A stretch of DNA of 64,000 bases from Byssochlamys sp. IMV 00236 (lineage: Eukaryota; Ascomycota; Eurotiomycetes; Eurotiales; Thermoascaceae): assembly GCA_001931875.2 (NCBI GenBank), contig MSJH02000648.1, positions 62,001-126,000 on the forward strand, in the 5' to 3' direction. The notes below the pieces were generated by a model, which was not told the DNA's origin, searched no databases, and saw only the letters and a list, made by a program, of their open reading frames with translations. Position numbers and translations under genes: made by a program. Shown in pieces: positions 1 to 13,138 of the stretch (positions within the stretch are counted from its first letter, which is position 1; each line of letters opens with the position of its first letter).

Positions 1-103
1 TTAATATTCCACTGCCACGAGCCGTCCTGGGAGACCGCACGCGCTCCTCCACGCCCCCGTTTCCCAGCCGTCTTTCTATCACATCACCAGCCATCTCGAC
101 GGC

Positions 104-2402
104 ATGTCTCCAACAGATGGGGCTGTCGGCCCAACGACGCAGCGGCGAAGGTCGTCTGTGATGCTTCGAGTCCGTCCTAGAACCGCTGTTTCCTCTGCTT
201 CCCCTGGAGCTTCTCCACAGATGCCCGCATGGCCTCCGTCAGACAGCTGGAGTCCGTCCCGCGAGGTCAACCGTCGAGACGCCGCTCAACACTTTATGGA
301 CGAGCAGACTACACAAGCGGAGCGATGGGAGGACCATGACGCATACAACCAAGAGGGCCCATATAATATTGCACATGCGTTGGAGGAACCGCCTGCGTTC
401 GCAGAGCCCGGTTCTGGGCATCGTTCCGGGCATCGTTCCGCTAAGAGCTTTTCGAGCTTGCGTCACGGTGTTGATGGCCTACGTGCTCTTGGACGACGGC
501 TTTCCGTGAGTCTTCGCAGTAAATCGTCCAAGCACGGTCTTCGCGTTCCGCTCGAAGAAGGTCCAGAAGATGAATCAGCCGCCAGACGTCAGTTTTATGG
601 AAGCTGGGAGGGAAGATCGCGGACGTCCTGGTTCAAACACCATGGTCTCCATCGTCGACCATCTCTTCCCACTGTTACCGCGCTACAGAGTTTGTATGCT
701 CCGGCCGGTTATGTTTTGGCACCTATTCCTGGCAATGGCACTGAGCCTCCAGTTCTTCCGGATGGTCCGTTTGGCGGTACTGCCGCGCGGGCTGCCGCAG
801 CAGCTCAGAACGAATTGACGAATGCCGAGCGTGCAGCATCCAAGGCTGATTCGAAGATTTGGGATGGCAAAATCACTAGAGACTCGGAGAGTGGGATCGG
901 GATTGACTTGCGGGACCGCTCCGAAATGTCTGACGCCGAACTGGCAGTCGTCCGCATAGGTAAGACCTTGTCGAATCTGTTTCATGACGAACATGGCTTA
1001 TTGAGAAATTTATAGACCCAGTAGAGTATCTGCCCACCGAAGTCATGGCTCAGGTCCTTTCATGTCTTGACCCAGAGTCCCTCATGAACGCTGAGGCTGT
1101 CTCGCATGCTTGGCGCAATGAGGCGTCCTCTCGCCACGTTTGGAGGACTGTCTTCCGACGCGAGTTCGGACCTCGTCGCCATGAGACATCATTAACAAGG
1201 CGGAAGACACAGTCGGCTGGTCTGGGGAAGACTTTACCTGACCAGGACTGGAAGCGAATGTTCATGGTGCGCCAAGCACTGGAACATCGTTGGAAGGAAG
1301 GAGAGGCTGCCGCAATTTACCTCCAAGGACACAAGGACAGTGTTTATTGTGTCCAGTTCGATGAGTATGTATCCCATCTCCCAACAGTTCGAACCATATA
1401 TCTAACTATATCTTAAGACACAAGATCATCACAGGTTCTCGTGATCGGACCATACGTGTATGGAACGCTCATTATCCTTGGCAGTGTCTGAAGATTATCG
1501 GTCCTCCACCAGGAGACTCAGCTGGGGTGGGACCAAATGTTCTTATGAACCTCACAGCGCATTCTTCAGAAAAGTCAAAGTCACCAATCGTCACAATCTG
1601 CCCTCCTTCCAAGCCAACAGCGGGTCTCGTTGCGCCCCTGGAAGAGTCAGGCGATTACCACAGTGCTTCCATTCTCTGTTTGCAATTCGACGATGAGATC
1701 ATGGTCACTGGTTCCTCTGATTATACGTGCATTGTATGGGATGTGAAGAACGACTACAAGGCCATCCGTCGTCTCGAAGGCCACAAGGCTGGTGTTCTGG
1801 ATGTCTGCTTCGATGACAGATATATTGTCTCGTGCTCCAAAGACACCACCATCTGCGTGTGGGACCGCCATACTGGTGAATTGGTTAAGAAGCTACTAGG
1901 TCATCGTGGCCCAGTCAACGCAGTGCAACTGCGCGGTGACCTCGTCGTCTCCGCCAGCGGAGATGGTGTAGCAAAGCTGTGGAACATCACCTCTGGGCTT
2001 TGCATTAAGGAATTCCCCAGCAAAGACCGAGGTCTTGCTTGTGTGGAATTTAGTGAAGATGCACGCACCATCCTCGCCGGCGGAAACGATCAGGTGATCT
2101 ACCAGTTTGATGCCAACACGGGCGAGCTGGTCAACGAACTGAAGGGTCACGCTGGCCTCGTACGGTCGCTGCACCTGGATGATATGAACAACCGTATTGT
2201 CAGCGGAAGCTACGATATGAGCGTTAAGGTCTTCGACGCCACCACCGGCGATCTCTCAATCAACATGGGAGGTTGGACGACCAGCTGGATGCTGAGTGCT
2301 AAATCCGATTACCGACGCATTGTTGCCACGAGTCAGGACTCGCGGGCAGTCATCATGGATTTTGGGCATGGTTTGGATGGGATCGAGTTGCTCGAGGAGT
2401 AA
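104..2402 (+). CDS. F-box/WD40-repeat protein, predicted SCF ubiquitin-ligase substrate receptor
   Basis: Predicted exons are 104-959, 1016-1364 and 1418-2402, giving 729 codons with the frame closing at both junctions. The N-terminal 285 residues are Ser/Arg-rich and probably disordered, and include a short duplicated GHRS unit near 417-440. An F-box follows just after the first intron (LPTEVMAQVLSCLDPESL, then VSHAW and W..), and the C-terminal half is a run of WD40 blades (HKDSVYCVQFD, TGSRDRTIRVWN, TGSSDYTCIVWD, SCSKDTTICVWD, SASGDGVAKLWN, SGSYDMSVKVFD). F-box/WD40 proteins of the beta-TrCP/Cdc4/SconB type bind Skp1 through the F-box and phosphorylated substrates through the propeller. 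The substrate cannot be told from sequence. The start is the first good ATG, but the window begins only 103 bp upstream, so an earlier exon is possible. Confidence 0.85.
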
Positions 2403-3050
2403 AAATAAACGGAGCATTCTTTTGTCATTTTCTTTCTTTTCTTTGGTCTTAATAGCTTGGTTCCTTTTTGGCGATCTACCGGCAGCACACCCGATCTCGG
2501 CAATCAGCCGTTTCTATTGCATTGTATCTCATTTGTCCACTGAGTGGATTGTTTAATTTCTCAGTCGATCTTGAATCTCGACCCTGAATAATAGATAAGC
2601 GCTTGCTGTTCAAGAGTTGTACATTAATTACATTATGTCGTTCCACGTCGAATCTAGATACTTGCATCGGCGGTACTTGGTTGTTCTCAGAAATATAGAT
2701 TGCAAATACATCCCTCCCTTGGTATAATTATTTGTCGTAAAACGCCATCAGGATAAGAATGGCAAACAGAAGAGAATAATGATGCCAGTGCTTTCTGCTC
2801 CGGGCCTTAGGGGGAAAGCCCACGCTGATTGGCTGCGGTGTTTTAGCGCCTTGCAGAGCCCGTGGTTTTGTTAACGCAACAAACAAATCTCCAGCTACTT
2901 CATCTTCACACAGCGTCAACAATAACAAACGCGCTTAGAACCAGCTGGTTGTGCCGTTCTCTTGTTCTATCCAGATATCAGCTTATCTGGAACTGTCACG
3001 CGTATTTACTTTCCTGCCGAGCCCGAGATCAGGTGCACTTCTACCCCGCC
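2403..3050. other. Intergenic region between the F-box/WD40 and EB1 genes
   Basis: About 650 bp holding the 3' UTR of the upstream gene (T-rich just after the stop at 2402) and the promoter and 5' UTR of the EB1 gene. No further gene or RNA is visible. Confidence 0.6.
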
Positions 3051-4266
3051 ATGGGTGAATCAAGGTATGACTACCATTTACCCCTGGGGACCCCTGCGTT
3101 AGCATATGGTTGTGCTGTTCGTGTTGTGGTTTTGCTCACTGTCTTGTGTAATTTACAGACAAGAGCTGCTGGCATGGTTGAACAACCTGCTGCAGCTCAA
3201 TATCACGAAGATCGAGCAATGCGGAACTGGGTACGACTTGCCCCTCCTATCCTTCCTAGAACGACATCGTCTGTCGGACAGATAGCATCGGACCAGCCTT
3301 TAGACCGTTTTCGTGGGGAATAATCGAGCATAATGTCTGGGAGATTGTTGGAGTGAGCAGTATCTGACAATATTTCTGTTTAACAGAGCCGCGCTGTGTC
3401 AGGTGTTCGATTCCATATACTGTGAGTTTTTCTAGACTCGGCGCAAGCGGATTCTAGCCGTATTCCGGAGTGGAATGCTCACAGTTGCCTGTCTGCAGTG
3501 GATGTCCCCATGTCGCGCGTCAAGTTCAACGTGAACACCGAGTACGCCTACATTCAAAACTTCAAGGTCCTCCAGAGTAAGTGACTTCCACAACGAAAAT
3601 CATGATATGTTTTCTTCCCGTCTTCTGACAACTCCTGCCTGCACGATCAGACGTTTTTCTCCGCCACCAAATAGACCGCCCCATCCCCGTTGAGCAGCTC
3701 GTCAAGTGCCGGATGCAGGACAACCTCGAGTTCTTGCAGTGGACCAAGAAGCACTGGGATCAGTACTACCCGGGTGGTGACTACGACGCTGTCGCTCGCC
3801 GTAAAGCCTCCGGTGCTCCCTCGTCGTCTGGTGGCTCTCGTGCTGGCGCGACTTCGGCGGGTGCAGTTAGGCGGGGAACTACCCCGACAACCGGTGTTCG
3901 TCGTCCGGGTGCTGTCGGCGGACCGAATACCGCTGCTCTGCAGCAGGAGATTGCTCAGCAGAAGGAGGCTATTGCGGGACTAGAAAAGGAGCGCGACTTC
4001 TACTTTGCCAAGCTGAGGGATATTGAGGTGCTGTTGCAGACCGCTGTGGAGGCTGACCCTGAGCTGGAGAAGGAGGAAGATTCGTTGGTGAAGCATATCC
4101 AAGGGATTCTGTACTCGACCGAGGTATGACCTTGCCGCTCTGTTCGCTGTTCATTATGATAAAGTGTCGTTGGAGTTGACTTTCTTTGCTGACTGATTCA
4201 CAGGAAGGATTCGAGATTCCTCCCGAAGCGGAGGAGGCAGCGGGTGAGGAGCTGGAGACCTTCTGA
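3051..4266 (+). CDS. EB1-family microtubule plus-end tracking protein (Bim1/Mal3 homologue)
   Basis: Six predicted exons, 3051-3064, 3159-3230, 3387-3421, 3499-3576, 3651-4123 and 4204-4266, join in frame to 244 residues; the first exon is only 14 bp. The N-terminal calponin-homology domain (about residues 2-105) has the EB1 hallmarks MGESRQELLAWLN, VKFNVNTEYAYIQNFKVLQ and the basic stretch around DRPIPVEQLVKCRMQDNLEF. A Gly/Ser/Thr/Arg-rich linker is followed by a coiled coil and EBH domain from about residue 160 (ALQQEIAQQKEAIAGLEKERDFYF..KLRDIE). An acidic tail ends in ETF, resembling the terminal EEY/F motif that CAP-Gly proteins bind. EB1 proteins recognise the GTP-cap region of growing microtubules and recruit other tip proteins. 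Length matches fungal family members. No other family fits. Confidence 0.95.
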
Positions 4267-4859
4267 TTTTCCCGGCAACTGTGCATCACTATTAATACCC
4301 CGAATCATCCGTATCCCCTTGGCCCTTCACTAACGACATCCATTCCGCATCATCATCATCATCACAGCTCTCGTTTTGCCCGGCTGCTTCTCTGATACAT
4401 TTCTGCATTGGCAAGCGTCTGGTGGGAGGAAATAAGAACCTAGCCCCAGATCAGGTGATCCTGCACCTGTCTGTAAAGAGATAGGAGCAAAAATACAGAC
4501 GGTTCTTATCTTGGTAGATATGTCTCGTGTACCTAGGTATCTTTCCGGATCGCTGGAGAGAATCGATAATATAGACTTTAAGCTTCCGTCGGGATCTCAG
4601 CGCATTTTTCACATAAATTGAGGTGATATATATCCTCAACCTTGATGGCTTGCAGTCCAAATATCCAACAACATACTGCTTATTAGCAAGTTCCACAATA
4701 AACCCCCTCCACCCCTGTGTGAAACCAGCTACACATCTTACCTGGCCTAACAGACAGAATCTACTCCGTACGAGCGTGATTCATTCGTACAAGTAGACTC
4801 AAACACCAAATGAAAGCCACACTCATATATGTAGCTCTAACAACGGCCCGGAAGGCAAA

Positions 4860-4882
4860 ACTGACTAGATATACTAGTCAGT
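4860..4882. repeat. Inverted repeat, 9-bp arms with 5-bp loop
   Basis: ACTGACTAG at 4860-4868 and its exact reverse complement CTAGTCAGT at 4874-4882 flank the loop ATATA. It lies in non-coding DNA about 0.6 kb downstream of the EB1 gene. It could be a hairpin in a transcript or just a chance AT-rich palindrome. Confidence 0.6.
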
Positions 4883-5088
4883 TAACTAGAACAGTATAGC
4901 AACTATAGTTTGACTGATTGACTACTACTAAGTTAACAAAAAACGGTTAAAACCTCATGCCCCGAACTTTTGATCGAAAGGAATGATCGACAGGAATCCA
5001 GAACTGTCGCGTGATCTTCTAGTGTATTATATAGCAGTAGTGCTATAGCTTAATACAGCCTCATTGTAGAGTTAAGTTAAAAGCAGGG

Positions 5089-5114
5089 ATTATTATTATT
5101 ATTATTATTATTAT
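5089..5114. repeat. (ATT)n microsatellite
   Basis: An uninterrupted run of about eight ATT units, followed some 250 bp later by a second, imperfect TTATTG/TTA tract (5350-5400). Confidence 0.85.
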
Positions 5115-5940
5115 GAAGTACTCTTGCATTGCTGAGGCAAAGCCAAGACAAGCCAAGCTAAGCTAAGCTAAGCCGTTTGATGATGAGAGAAAAGCAAACA
5201 AAAGAAACAAAGAGGAACGAGAGAAAGAAAGAAAGAAAGGAAGAGAAAAAGGGGCTTGGACCAGCTAGGGTAGGGGGGATGTTCGGCCACGCCTACGTGC
5301 GGAAAGGGGAGGGTGGATTAATTGAATTACTCTCTGGCTTAGATATTCTGATATTATTTATTATTGTTGTTATTGTTATTATTATTATTATGTATTATTG
5401 TAGGAAATGAATATAACAAGAGTAGTAATAAGGAACGACGCATTCCATTGGATAAATATAGTTTAGATCTTATTTTATATTCGAGAGTGTACTACTAGTT
5501 ATTAGTTAGTGGTTACGTGATGAGTGTGTCTCTTATTCTTACTTGAATAAGAAGATGATGTTGTTTCGCGCATTCCTGGTGTGGAGAAAAGGTTGGTATA
5601 CCATACGGAGTACGGAGTAAAAATACTCGACGAAATGTTCGGTGGGCAATAAATCCTTGGCGATTATTTGTTCGAAACGGCAAACACGTGACCCGGGAGG
5701 CTTGCCGTGATCCTATTATTATTCCGGCCGTCGCACATGGCTGGAAGATGGGAAATTAGTTAATTGGGGACCTAATACACGTAATAATCAAATCCCCGCG
5801 TTGCATTCCCATCAGATAGCCCGATGGGCTTCTGCTCGATGTATGTATCTATTTTTCGCTCTCCGTCCCCATCGTATGATATATGATGCTTGGCTCGAAG
5901 AACTATTGGAAGTATAAACCCCCGTTTCGAGGGCAGCAAA

Positions 5941-7351
5941 TCACCACTGGGGAGCAGGGCAGCATTTTCCTTGATTGTGGCCGACGGGCTGGACAGGCAT
6001 CGACCAGACCGGAGAAAGTGGCGGGCCGGCATGTGCAATTAAACATGGCCCCCAATTAGGGATAGTGCTGCTGTGTGCAAGCCCTAAGCCCTCATGGCGC
6101 CGACGCTTCCCGCTCGCTAACAGCGCGCTAGAAGAGGCGCTAAACGCCAGCGGGAATAGCCTCCTCCACTGCCTCCACCATGTCCACGACCTGGGCTGCC
6201 GCGAATGACCCGCAGCCCGCGATGGCGCATCTCGCCAGCGGGCCATCACCAGCGTCTCGTCGCCCGTCATCAACCACTCAGCGCGCTCCCTCCCCGTTCC
6301 TGACAGAACGACGATCTTGTTCCTGGCCTGGCTCGTTCGCTGTCCGATCTCCTGCGTCTTCTCCGCCAACATCGAGCTCGGACGTCTCGTCTCCTCGTTG
6401 TGACAGACGCTCCTCGCGCACCTGAACGAGGCAGAGGAAGTGAGTCTCGACGGACAACCGCCCGCTCAGGACGAAGGGCTTTCGTTGACGCCGTGGAGGT
6501 CTCGAGGAAGAAAAAGAAGAAGAAGAAGCAGCAGCGTCTGAGCCAGCAACCAGTCTTTTCGACGGGTCCCGTCGTGGGACGTTCCAGAACCGGACGAAAC
6601 AAAACAAGGCCAACCCAGCCAGCCAGCCAGACGGACAGACAGACACTGCGCTGCCCATCGAGGCCGAACTTCTCTTTTCCTCCCCATCTCTATCACAGGC
6701 GCCTTTGCAGGATGCATTAGGCCTTTCTGTCACTCATTACAGGTATGCTGCGTCCATGAGCACCCCATCAGATCCGCGCTGGGCGATCCGTTGGTAGGTT
6801 CAGACTGACCCGGGCATTGGCCCTGGTATAGCTTCATTAACGTACGGTCGTTCCTTTTATCGTCTGTTATACGGTGACGACCGACATCCACTCCTTCGAA
6901 AACGTCTTCTGTTCTGATATTGCCATCGGGATTATCGCCTGCATCGATTTGCGGCATCCACCACTCGCTTTTCCACCGTGTTGATCTGGATTTCCACTTG
7001 CCTTCTACTTCGTGTTGCCTACGGACTTTCGGAGAGCATTTTTCGAACAATTGGAGCCGCAGCGGCCCAGGACATTCCTTGAAAATATCTTACTTGACTA
7101 TCTTTTTCTAGCGATTCTGGCGTGTAGTCCAGGCAGACACACCACATTCGCCCGTCGCCAATCTGTTGAACTGCCGCCAGATCAAGTCTCTAAACGTGCA
7201 GTTTGGAATATCGGAAAAGGATTTGGCTCGATTCTCCTGTACCGACATTGCTTTTCCACGACGCATTTTTCGAGGGACCTTTGTGAGCTTTTGACTCGGT
7301 TGAGACCAAGATTTGATAGTCAGAAGACCCGGGGGGTTACTCGCTCCCAAG
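5941..7351. other. Long upstream region or leader of the membrane-protein gene
   Basis: About 1.4 kb upstream of the ATG at 7352. ORFs on both strands between 6180 and 7310 overlap one another, are Arg/Ser/Pro-rich and resemble no family, so I read this as promoter plus a long 5' UTR. Purine tracts (AAGAAGAAG near 6510) and CCAG repeats (near 6620) are present. An intron inside the leader, or an upstream exon with a signal peptide, cannot be excluded. Confidence 0.4.
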
Positions 7352-8983
7352 ATGAGTCGGTATGGGAGGAGGGCGAGGCATCCTCACGTCAGCCCTGAAA
7401 TGAAAAGGAGACTGGAGTTGGAGAGACGCAGGGACGAGGCTGCATCTGCCATAGAGGGAAAAACAGATGATGTAACGGAGACAAAGCATGGTGGGAACCC
7501 CAATTTGGACCCTTTGGAACCTCGCCAGATGCAAGAACAGGACGAAAATTCTGTGACGACCGCTGTGGTTACCGTTGTGGATATTGTTGTTGACAGTGGC
7601 TCTCGTACAATAGGACAATTCACAGTTCCCACGCTGCCTGCGACAATTTCGGACTCTTCCCTCGGCTATTTCACCATTCCGTCAGACCTGACCACTCCCA
7701 TCATCGTGTCGTCTACTCCAGCGTCTCCGGAAACTGCAACTTCGACACCATCTGGAAACTCTGGCTCTCCATCCCCTTCAGTGACGCCGACACCTACCCG
7801 GGATAGTCGACTTCCTACGCCGTCTGACCATTTCTTTTCGCACATTCCGTCCTCTTCACGAGCGATTCCTTCGCCAAGTGCATTATTCTCCGGTTCTTCA
7901 TCTGTTTCATCCGCTTTGGCCACTTCCGCTTCATCTGCTTCAACCTCAATCTCGACATCGGGTTCCAGATCGTCAATTTCCACCATTCAGTCTGTTCTAT
8001 CTTCCTCGTCTAGCAGTGCATCTTCCTCCGGCGTGACTTCCAGTTCTGCGCAGTCTAGCACATTCGGTTCGACAAACGGGTATTCCACCTCTGCAGCTAC
8101 CACTGGAGCTGGTGCAGGCGCTGGTGGCTCAATCTCTGGAAGCGGAAACAGTGGACAGCCTTCATCAGGAGACGATTCAAATTCACAAGGCTCCGGTTCA
8201 GGTTCCTCTAGCGGAGTTAACACTCCCCGTGTAGTCGGAGGCGTCGTGGGGGGTGTGGCAGGTGCCTTCTTCCTGTTCCTTTTAGCACTACTTGTACTTC
8301 GGTGGAGAAAGAAATATGCTCATAAGACTCGTGGGGCTCTTGCGTCTGACGATGCGACAAGTGGTGCGGCCCGTTCAGAATCTGGTGCGCCGAATGCTGA
8401 GATGATGTCCCAACGGTCCAGCGTCACCCCTCTCGCAGCGGCCGCAGCTTCTGCAGGATTCTTCAATCGTTGGAGAAACTCGACGCAGACCGTGAGCACG
8501 CAAGATACAACGCCAAGCGAGCGAGGATTTCAGAAAATCTCAGGGCGGAAGATCCCCTCCGTGTTGCGTACAGGGGGTGATGGCTATGGTAGTGGTGGTG
8601 AGGAAGAAATTGTTCCTGGTGCGGCAGCGTCCAGCACGGATTTGTCCCCAAGGCCAGGCCATCTTGCGACTGCACCAACGATTGTGGAAACCACTGCTGA
8701 GGGAGATGAGAATTTTATTCCTTTTGATCGATTTGAGCCCCCCTTAAGTGCGTCTACGACTCGAGCAAGTGATGTGGACAGAATGGACGGGGTCTTCATG
8801 CGACCTTCGCCTGCTAGATCTCCGGTAGCAAGTACCGTCAACCTACCTGAGTCTGGTCAATCGCTTCCAACCCGTCAGGTAACTAGGGCTTCCTCTATAC
8901 CGCGGCGACCTGACCTGGTAGGCAGGAGTCACCCAAGTTGGGATGGCAGCAGAGGCAGTCGATTCACTGAAAGTATCGACTGA
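7352..8983 (+). CDS. Ser/Thr-rich single-pass membrane protein
   Basis: A single-exon ORF of 543 residues from the ATG at 7352; the frame is open slightly upstream but without an earlier ATG. The first 60 residues are basic (MSRYGRRARHP, KRRLELERRRDE). About residues 100-290 form a very Ser/Thr/Gly-rich stretch like a glycosylated extracellular stalk. One hydrophobic segment at about residues 294-318 (GGVVGGVAGAFFLFLLALLVL) is followed by the stop-transfer residues RWRKKY. The remaining 220 residues form a Ser-rich, probably cytoplasmic tail. This layout matches fungal Mid2/Wsc-like surface proteins, but there is no N-terminal signal peptide and no WSC cysteine domain, so I do not call it a cell-wall sensor. 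A missed 5' exon could supply a signal sequence. Confidence 0.75.
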   Translation: MSRYGRRARHPHVSPEMKRRLELERRRDEAASAIEGKTDDVTETKHGGNPNLDPLEPRQMQEQDENSVTTAVVTVVDIVVDSGSRTIGQFTVPTLPATISDSSLGYFTIPSDLTTPIIVSSTPASPETATSTPSGNSGSPSPSVTPTPTRDSRLPTPSDHFFSHIPSSSRAIPSPSALFSGSSSVSSALATSASSASTSISTSGSRSSISTIQSVLSSSSSSASSSGVTSSSAQSSTFGSTNGYSTSAATTGAGAGAGGSISGSGNSGQPSSGDDSNSQGSGSGSSSGVNTPRVVGGVVGGVAGAFFLFLLALLVLRWRKKYAHKTRGALASDDATSGAARSESGAPNAEMMSQRSSVTPLAAAAASAGFFNRWRNSTQTVSTQDTTPSERGFQKISGRKIPSVLRTGGDGYGSGGEEEIVPGAAASSTDLSPRPGHLATAPTIVETTAEGDENFIPFDRFEPPLSASTTRASDVDRMDGVFMRPSPARSPVASTVNLPESGQSLPTRQVTRASSIPRRPDLVGRSHPSWDGSRGSRFTESID

Positions 8984-9564
8984 GATTCCTTGGTGCCCCC
9001 AGCTTGAGCAGTGGCTTGCACTCTTCAGAGGGATGCTATCTGATCTTTCTTTCTCACTACATAATTTTTGCTCTGTGCATACGTGCTTTCAGCAACAGCT
9101 TTGATCGAACGGTGTCTACCTTTCTCCTCGCGCACGCACGTGACCTGCTGTCTGCTTTCGTCCCATTCTTGACCTCTTATATTCCTGGACGGATCTTGTA
9201 TGCTGGGCCTTCGGTTGACACTTGTTCTTGAACCTAATATTCAGGAATCGCTGGCTGGGAGATTTTGCCTTTGGCCAGGATTGACCCTTTGGTTCGGCGT
9301 CATTTCCGTTCCTGATGGAAGAGACAGCAGGGCGATAAAGCGGAAGCATACCTGGTGATGGTTAACGGCCATCACCTGGTCAATCATCTTGAGACACGTT
9401 CAAAGCTTCTTTCTATTCTCTTCGCATTTTTGTTTTGAATGTCCGGATACCCAATTTTCCTCGAACCTTGTTCATCACTCTCATGACTTGTTTGTTTCAT
9501 ATTGGTTTTGGTTTCTGATCTCGTGTTCGAGTGTTTGGTGTACATGTGAGCACGTGGAATTTTT

Positions 9565-9587
9565 ACACACATACACACACACACAAG
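9565..9587. repeat. CA/TG microsatellite
   Basis: Run of ACAC/ATAC units in non-coding DNA, about 0.6 kb downstream of the membrane-protein gene. Confidence 0.8.
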
Positions 9588-12500
9588 GACGGCGCAGAAA
9601 GGCGGAGGTCTTTTGGTGTGTGCTTACTGTACAGTGTACTGTTTCCAGCTTCTTTTCGCTGGTCTACTACCGCTTTTTTCATTTTGTTGGTTGCCTTGAA
9701 ACCCTCCCAAATAATCCAGGCCAGCCTGAATGGGCCGCGGCCTCATCGGATTGGGATGGATGATCTTCATGTCCTATGTGCTTGTGAGTATCGGCGAAAA
9801 AGTTTCATCGTCATGGCAATGGTACTATCATTTCCCTCGGATCAGTTCACTTTTACCTGAATCTGCCTTGCGTACGCAGTCCGTCGAATTCTTAGGTCCC
9901 AAGGCTCAATCGTGCAGCCTTCCCCGTATATCCCTCATTAATATTCATGTCTTTTGCCGCATATACCAGACTCCAGCCTCTCCAATATAATACACAGCCC
10001 CCCACAAAAAACGCTCTTTATCCCCCCGCCAAGAAAGAAACACATCACGAAATCCCGCCGAGCAACCATAAGACCCGGCCACGCTAGCAACATATACACC
10101 ATCCGTCTTGGAACTACAGCAACTATGACGCCTACGCCTCATCAGCCTTTTCGCACGCATATTACGAACTAGAGTAGTTGGAATAGAAGCGCCACGTGAA
10201 AGAAACAGTACCGGGTCGAAGTTTATAGTGTGCGTCTCAGTCATTGAGTTTGACTTGGTAACTTGCCGCAGCTATAGAGAGACTCGGCTCAGCATGTCTA
10301 GTAGGTTTGAGCCAAGGTAGTAGTAGTGGTATATTCCCGCGACACAGCCTTGATAATGGAGACGATGAGGGAACGGTTGACGACGGATGTGGATACTTTA
10401 TTTCTTGTCAGGGAGAAAGCGACAAGGAGATGTATCCGCTTAATGGATTCGGGAAGGAATAAGCGGTCAGTCAGTCAGGCTAGTTAGTTAGTTTCTTGGA
10501 ATCGGGGGTGGCTCTCGTAATGGGGGGAAAAAAAAGAGTTACAGAGATGGGCAAAATTCAGCATGTGAGACTTGGGAGGGCTGATGAAGATAGACTATAG
10601 GAATAGATCCATGCCAGCTAAGCCTACCTAGCACCTACAGATTAACGGGATGCGTTATCGTGGCAGCCTTGAAGTGGAAAAGGAAAGGGAGGGAGAGGAA
10701 GGCTGAACAAACAGACGGGACCCAGCATATACTAAGTATAGTCAGTCATCAAATCACTCAGTACTGGTGCCTGGTGTATAAGGAAGGCATATTAGCGTGC
10801 TGGTAGTATTTGTTTACTTTTGACTCTTCCATATTTTCCCCAAATTTTTTCAAGGTTCGTCTTTGTTATTATCCAGGGATCTTTAATGATCCCAGATTTA
10901 GGCTTCTCAGGGAAGGTCTAAGCAAAAAAGGCTTTCTGGTGCAATATCACAGGCCTCACGCTATAATATACTACGGCATTCAGCCACGTTATCCTGTCTC
11001 AATACTACCTGATTGCGTAACTAACAGTTAGAGTAACCTTCCATCTCAAAGAGAAGAGTCGACTAGGGTAAATGAAAAATGGTGACAACGATTATCAAAG
11101 GGCGTCCACATGCGCAGAGTTAATCAACTTCAGTATTATTGACATACCCACTAGTTCTCAACTGGAAGGTTAAAAAAAAAGGCTCATGCACGATGCCTAA
11201 TCATGCATACGACCTTAAAATTCATGCAGCTACCTTAATCTACTAAGATAAGTACCATAAGTCCGGTCAATGACCGTTAGATGACCGGGTCATATCTCCC
11301 ACGAGGTTGAAAGCAGGATGTGGAGGCAAAAAGCCAAGGGAGGCAGTGCAATGCAACCAAGAATCGAGCTCCGCGGATCATTGGGTAAGATACAATGAAT
11401 GAAAGTTTTGCAGTCTCTATTTTGCTCAAGCGAGTGTGCGCGCCGAGGCAGATCTATATCAAAGGATGGGGGCTTGGGGTCAAGAGAGTTGTAGTTGATG
11501 TTCTTTATGATTGAGGCTATGTTGAATATAGTAGGTGATAACAATCCTGGGATTGTTAGGGCCTTGGAAAAGATACTAAGCCATGTGTTTCCAAGATGGG
11601 GGGGATAAGGTTCTTCAAAACCTAGTCTGTTAACTGCAGCCTGCTATATTTCGGAATTGAGGACCGGAAGGCTGTATCTTTTGGCTTGATCTGATATGTT
11701 ATGACTTTATGGAGATATATATTTGTCCAATCATATTGGTGGAAAGAGTGTGATAACCGGTGCCACGGAGGGCTATGTTCTTTTAGCTTGCGGAATTGAG
11801 ATGCCTAGGATACTGAACTTAGAGTTCTATACGACTTGTTGTGGTCATTATTAGATGGATGAGGCGCTGCAAGATGTGTACTCAACTCATAGGTAGTAAC
11901 AGCCAACGCCGGCGGGTTTCTCCGAATCGCGAGGTGGTATAGTGGCACCGCCACAGAAGGATATGAGGCGGTGCATGTGGCTTGTAAATGGAATATCGGC
12001 CAATAGTTAAGTAATCGAACAGAAGCAGAGAGAGAATGATCGTCATCCACCACTGCGGCACGGAGGACATGCTGGTCCAAGCTGCGACTATCTCCCGATA
12101 AATGGTGGGAATATTATTGAAACGGAGCGAACTTGGCACTCATTGTTGTGCTCGGGATTCGAGAGGATCAACGCTTCTACTGTCGATCTCAGCCAGAGAC
12201 ATAGGCAACACTGACATTCATTCCAATTCTACCGATGAGCTTGTTTTACAGCTGAACGAGAGTCTGCCATGACTGTATCACTGCGGTCAAAGGATGATGA
12301 CATTATGTACTGTACTGGTACATACATTGGCGCTTAAGAATATCCGTCAGGCTTACTATACTTCGTATAGCTAAGCAAGATCATGGGAGGCAACATCATG
12401 TCGATGTCAGCTTACAGCGCCGAAGGATTCGTCGCCTCCAGACACTGTCGTTGCTTGTATCAGGGACACATGGCCGTACCAGCCTCAACGGTGCGCGGAG

Positions 12501-13138
12501 CATATCGCGGATGTCAAGAGAGCTGGTAACGAGGGTGGCTTCACTAGGTGGTGTTCCCCTGTGTATGGTATAGCAACGAGCGCACCATGAAGCGGACAGT
12601 GACCCAGAGAAACACTCGACTACAACATATCGTCTACTGGACATCATTACAGGATCGGTATGGCTTCTAGACCGGCCAATACGGGGCTAAAGCGCCATCT
12701 GCCCTGGGTGGTTGAGGGCCATTGGCTGTGCCGTTCCAGACTCGTTTCATGGACGCTTCAGGATGAGGCCCGTAATCATACTTGATATCTGGATGGAGCC
12801 TGGAGTCCTGGGCATGATAGCGTGGGAGCATCCGTCTCCAATATGAGCGGCAAAAGCCGTGCATTAATTCGTCATTACTTGTTGCCATCGCCTACACAGC
12901 CCCCCCGCACGGGGCATCTCAATCCAAGTTTCCACACTCTGGACCCCTATTATTTGTCCAGCACGGAGCATGATTACAGTGCATCAACGGGGCTCTATCG
13001 TGACCATATTCCGCACCGCATGTCTTCTAACCTTCTCAGAATGCTCGGCGCTTTCTTCATCTGCTCTGCGGTTGATTTCTTCACAATAAACGCTTCTAGA
13101 TAATGAATCGCCTGTCAACACCCTGAAAGGTAAACGCC

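Larger units (their letters stand above)
4267..5940. other. Gene-free intergenic stretch with microsatellites and hairpins
   Basis: AT-rich in places. It contains a CAT repeat near 4350, a hairpin at 4860-4882, an (ATT)n run at about 5089-5114, a GAAA-type purine tract near 5200-5245 and more TTATTA/TTG repeats at 5350-5400. ORFs here are short, compositionally biased and unrecognisable. An E-box-like CACGTGAC lies near 5685. Confidence 0.55.

Noticed and set aside
5177..5410. 77-codon ORF with a Lys/Glu-rich start and Ile/Val-rich end
   Set aside because: Composition follows the GAAA and TTATTA microsatellites; not a gene.
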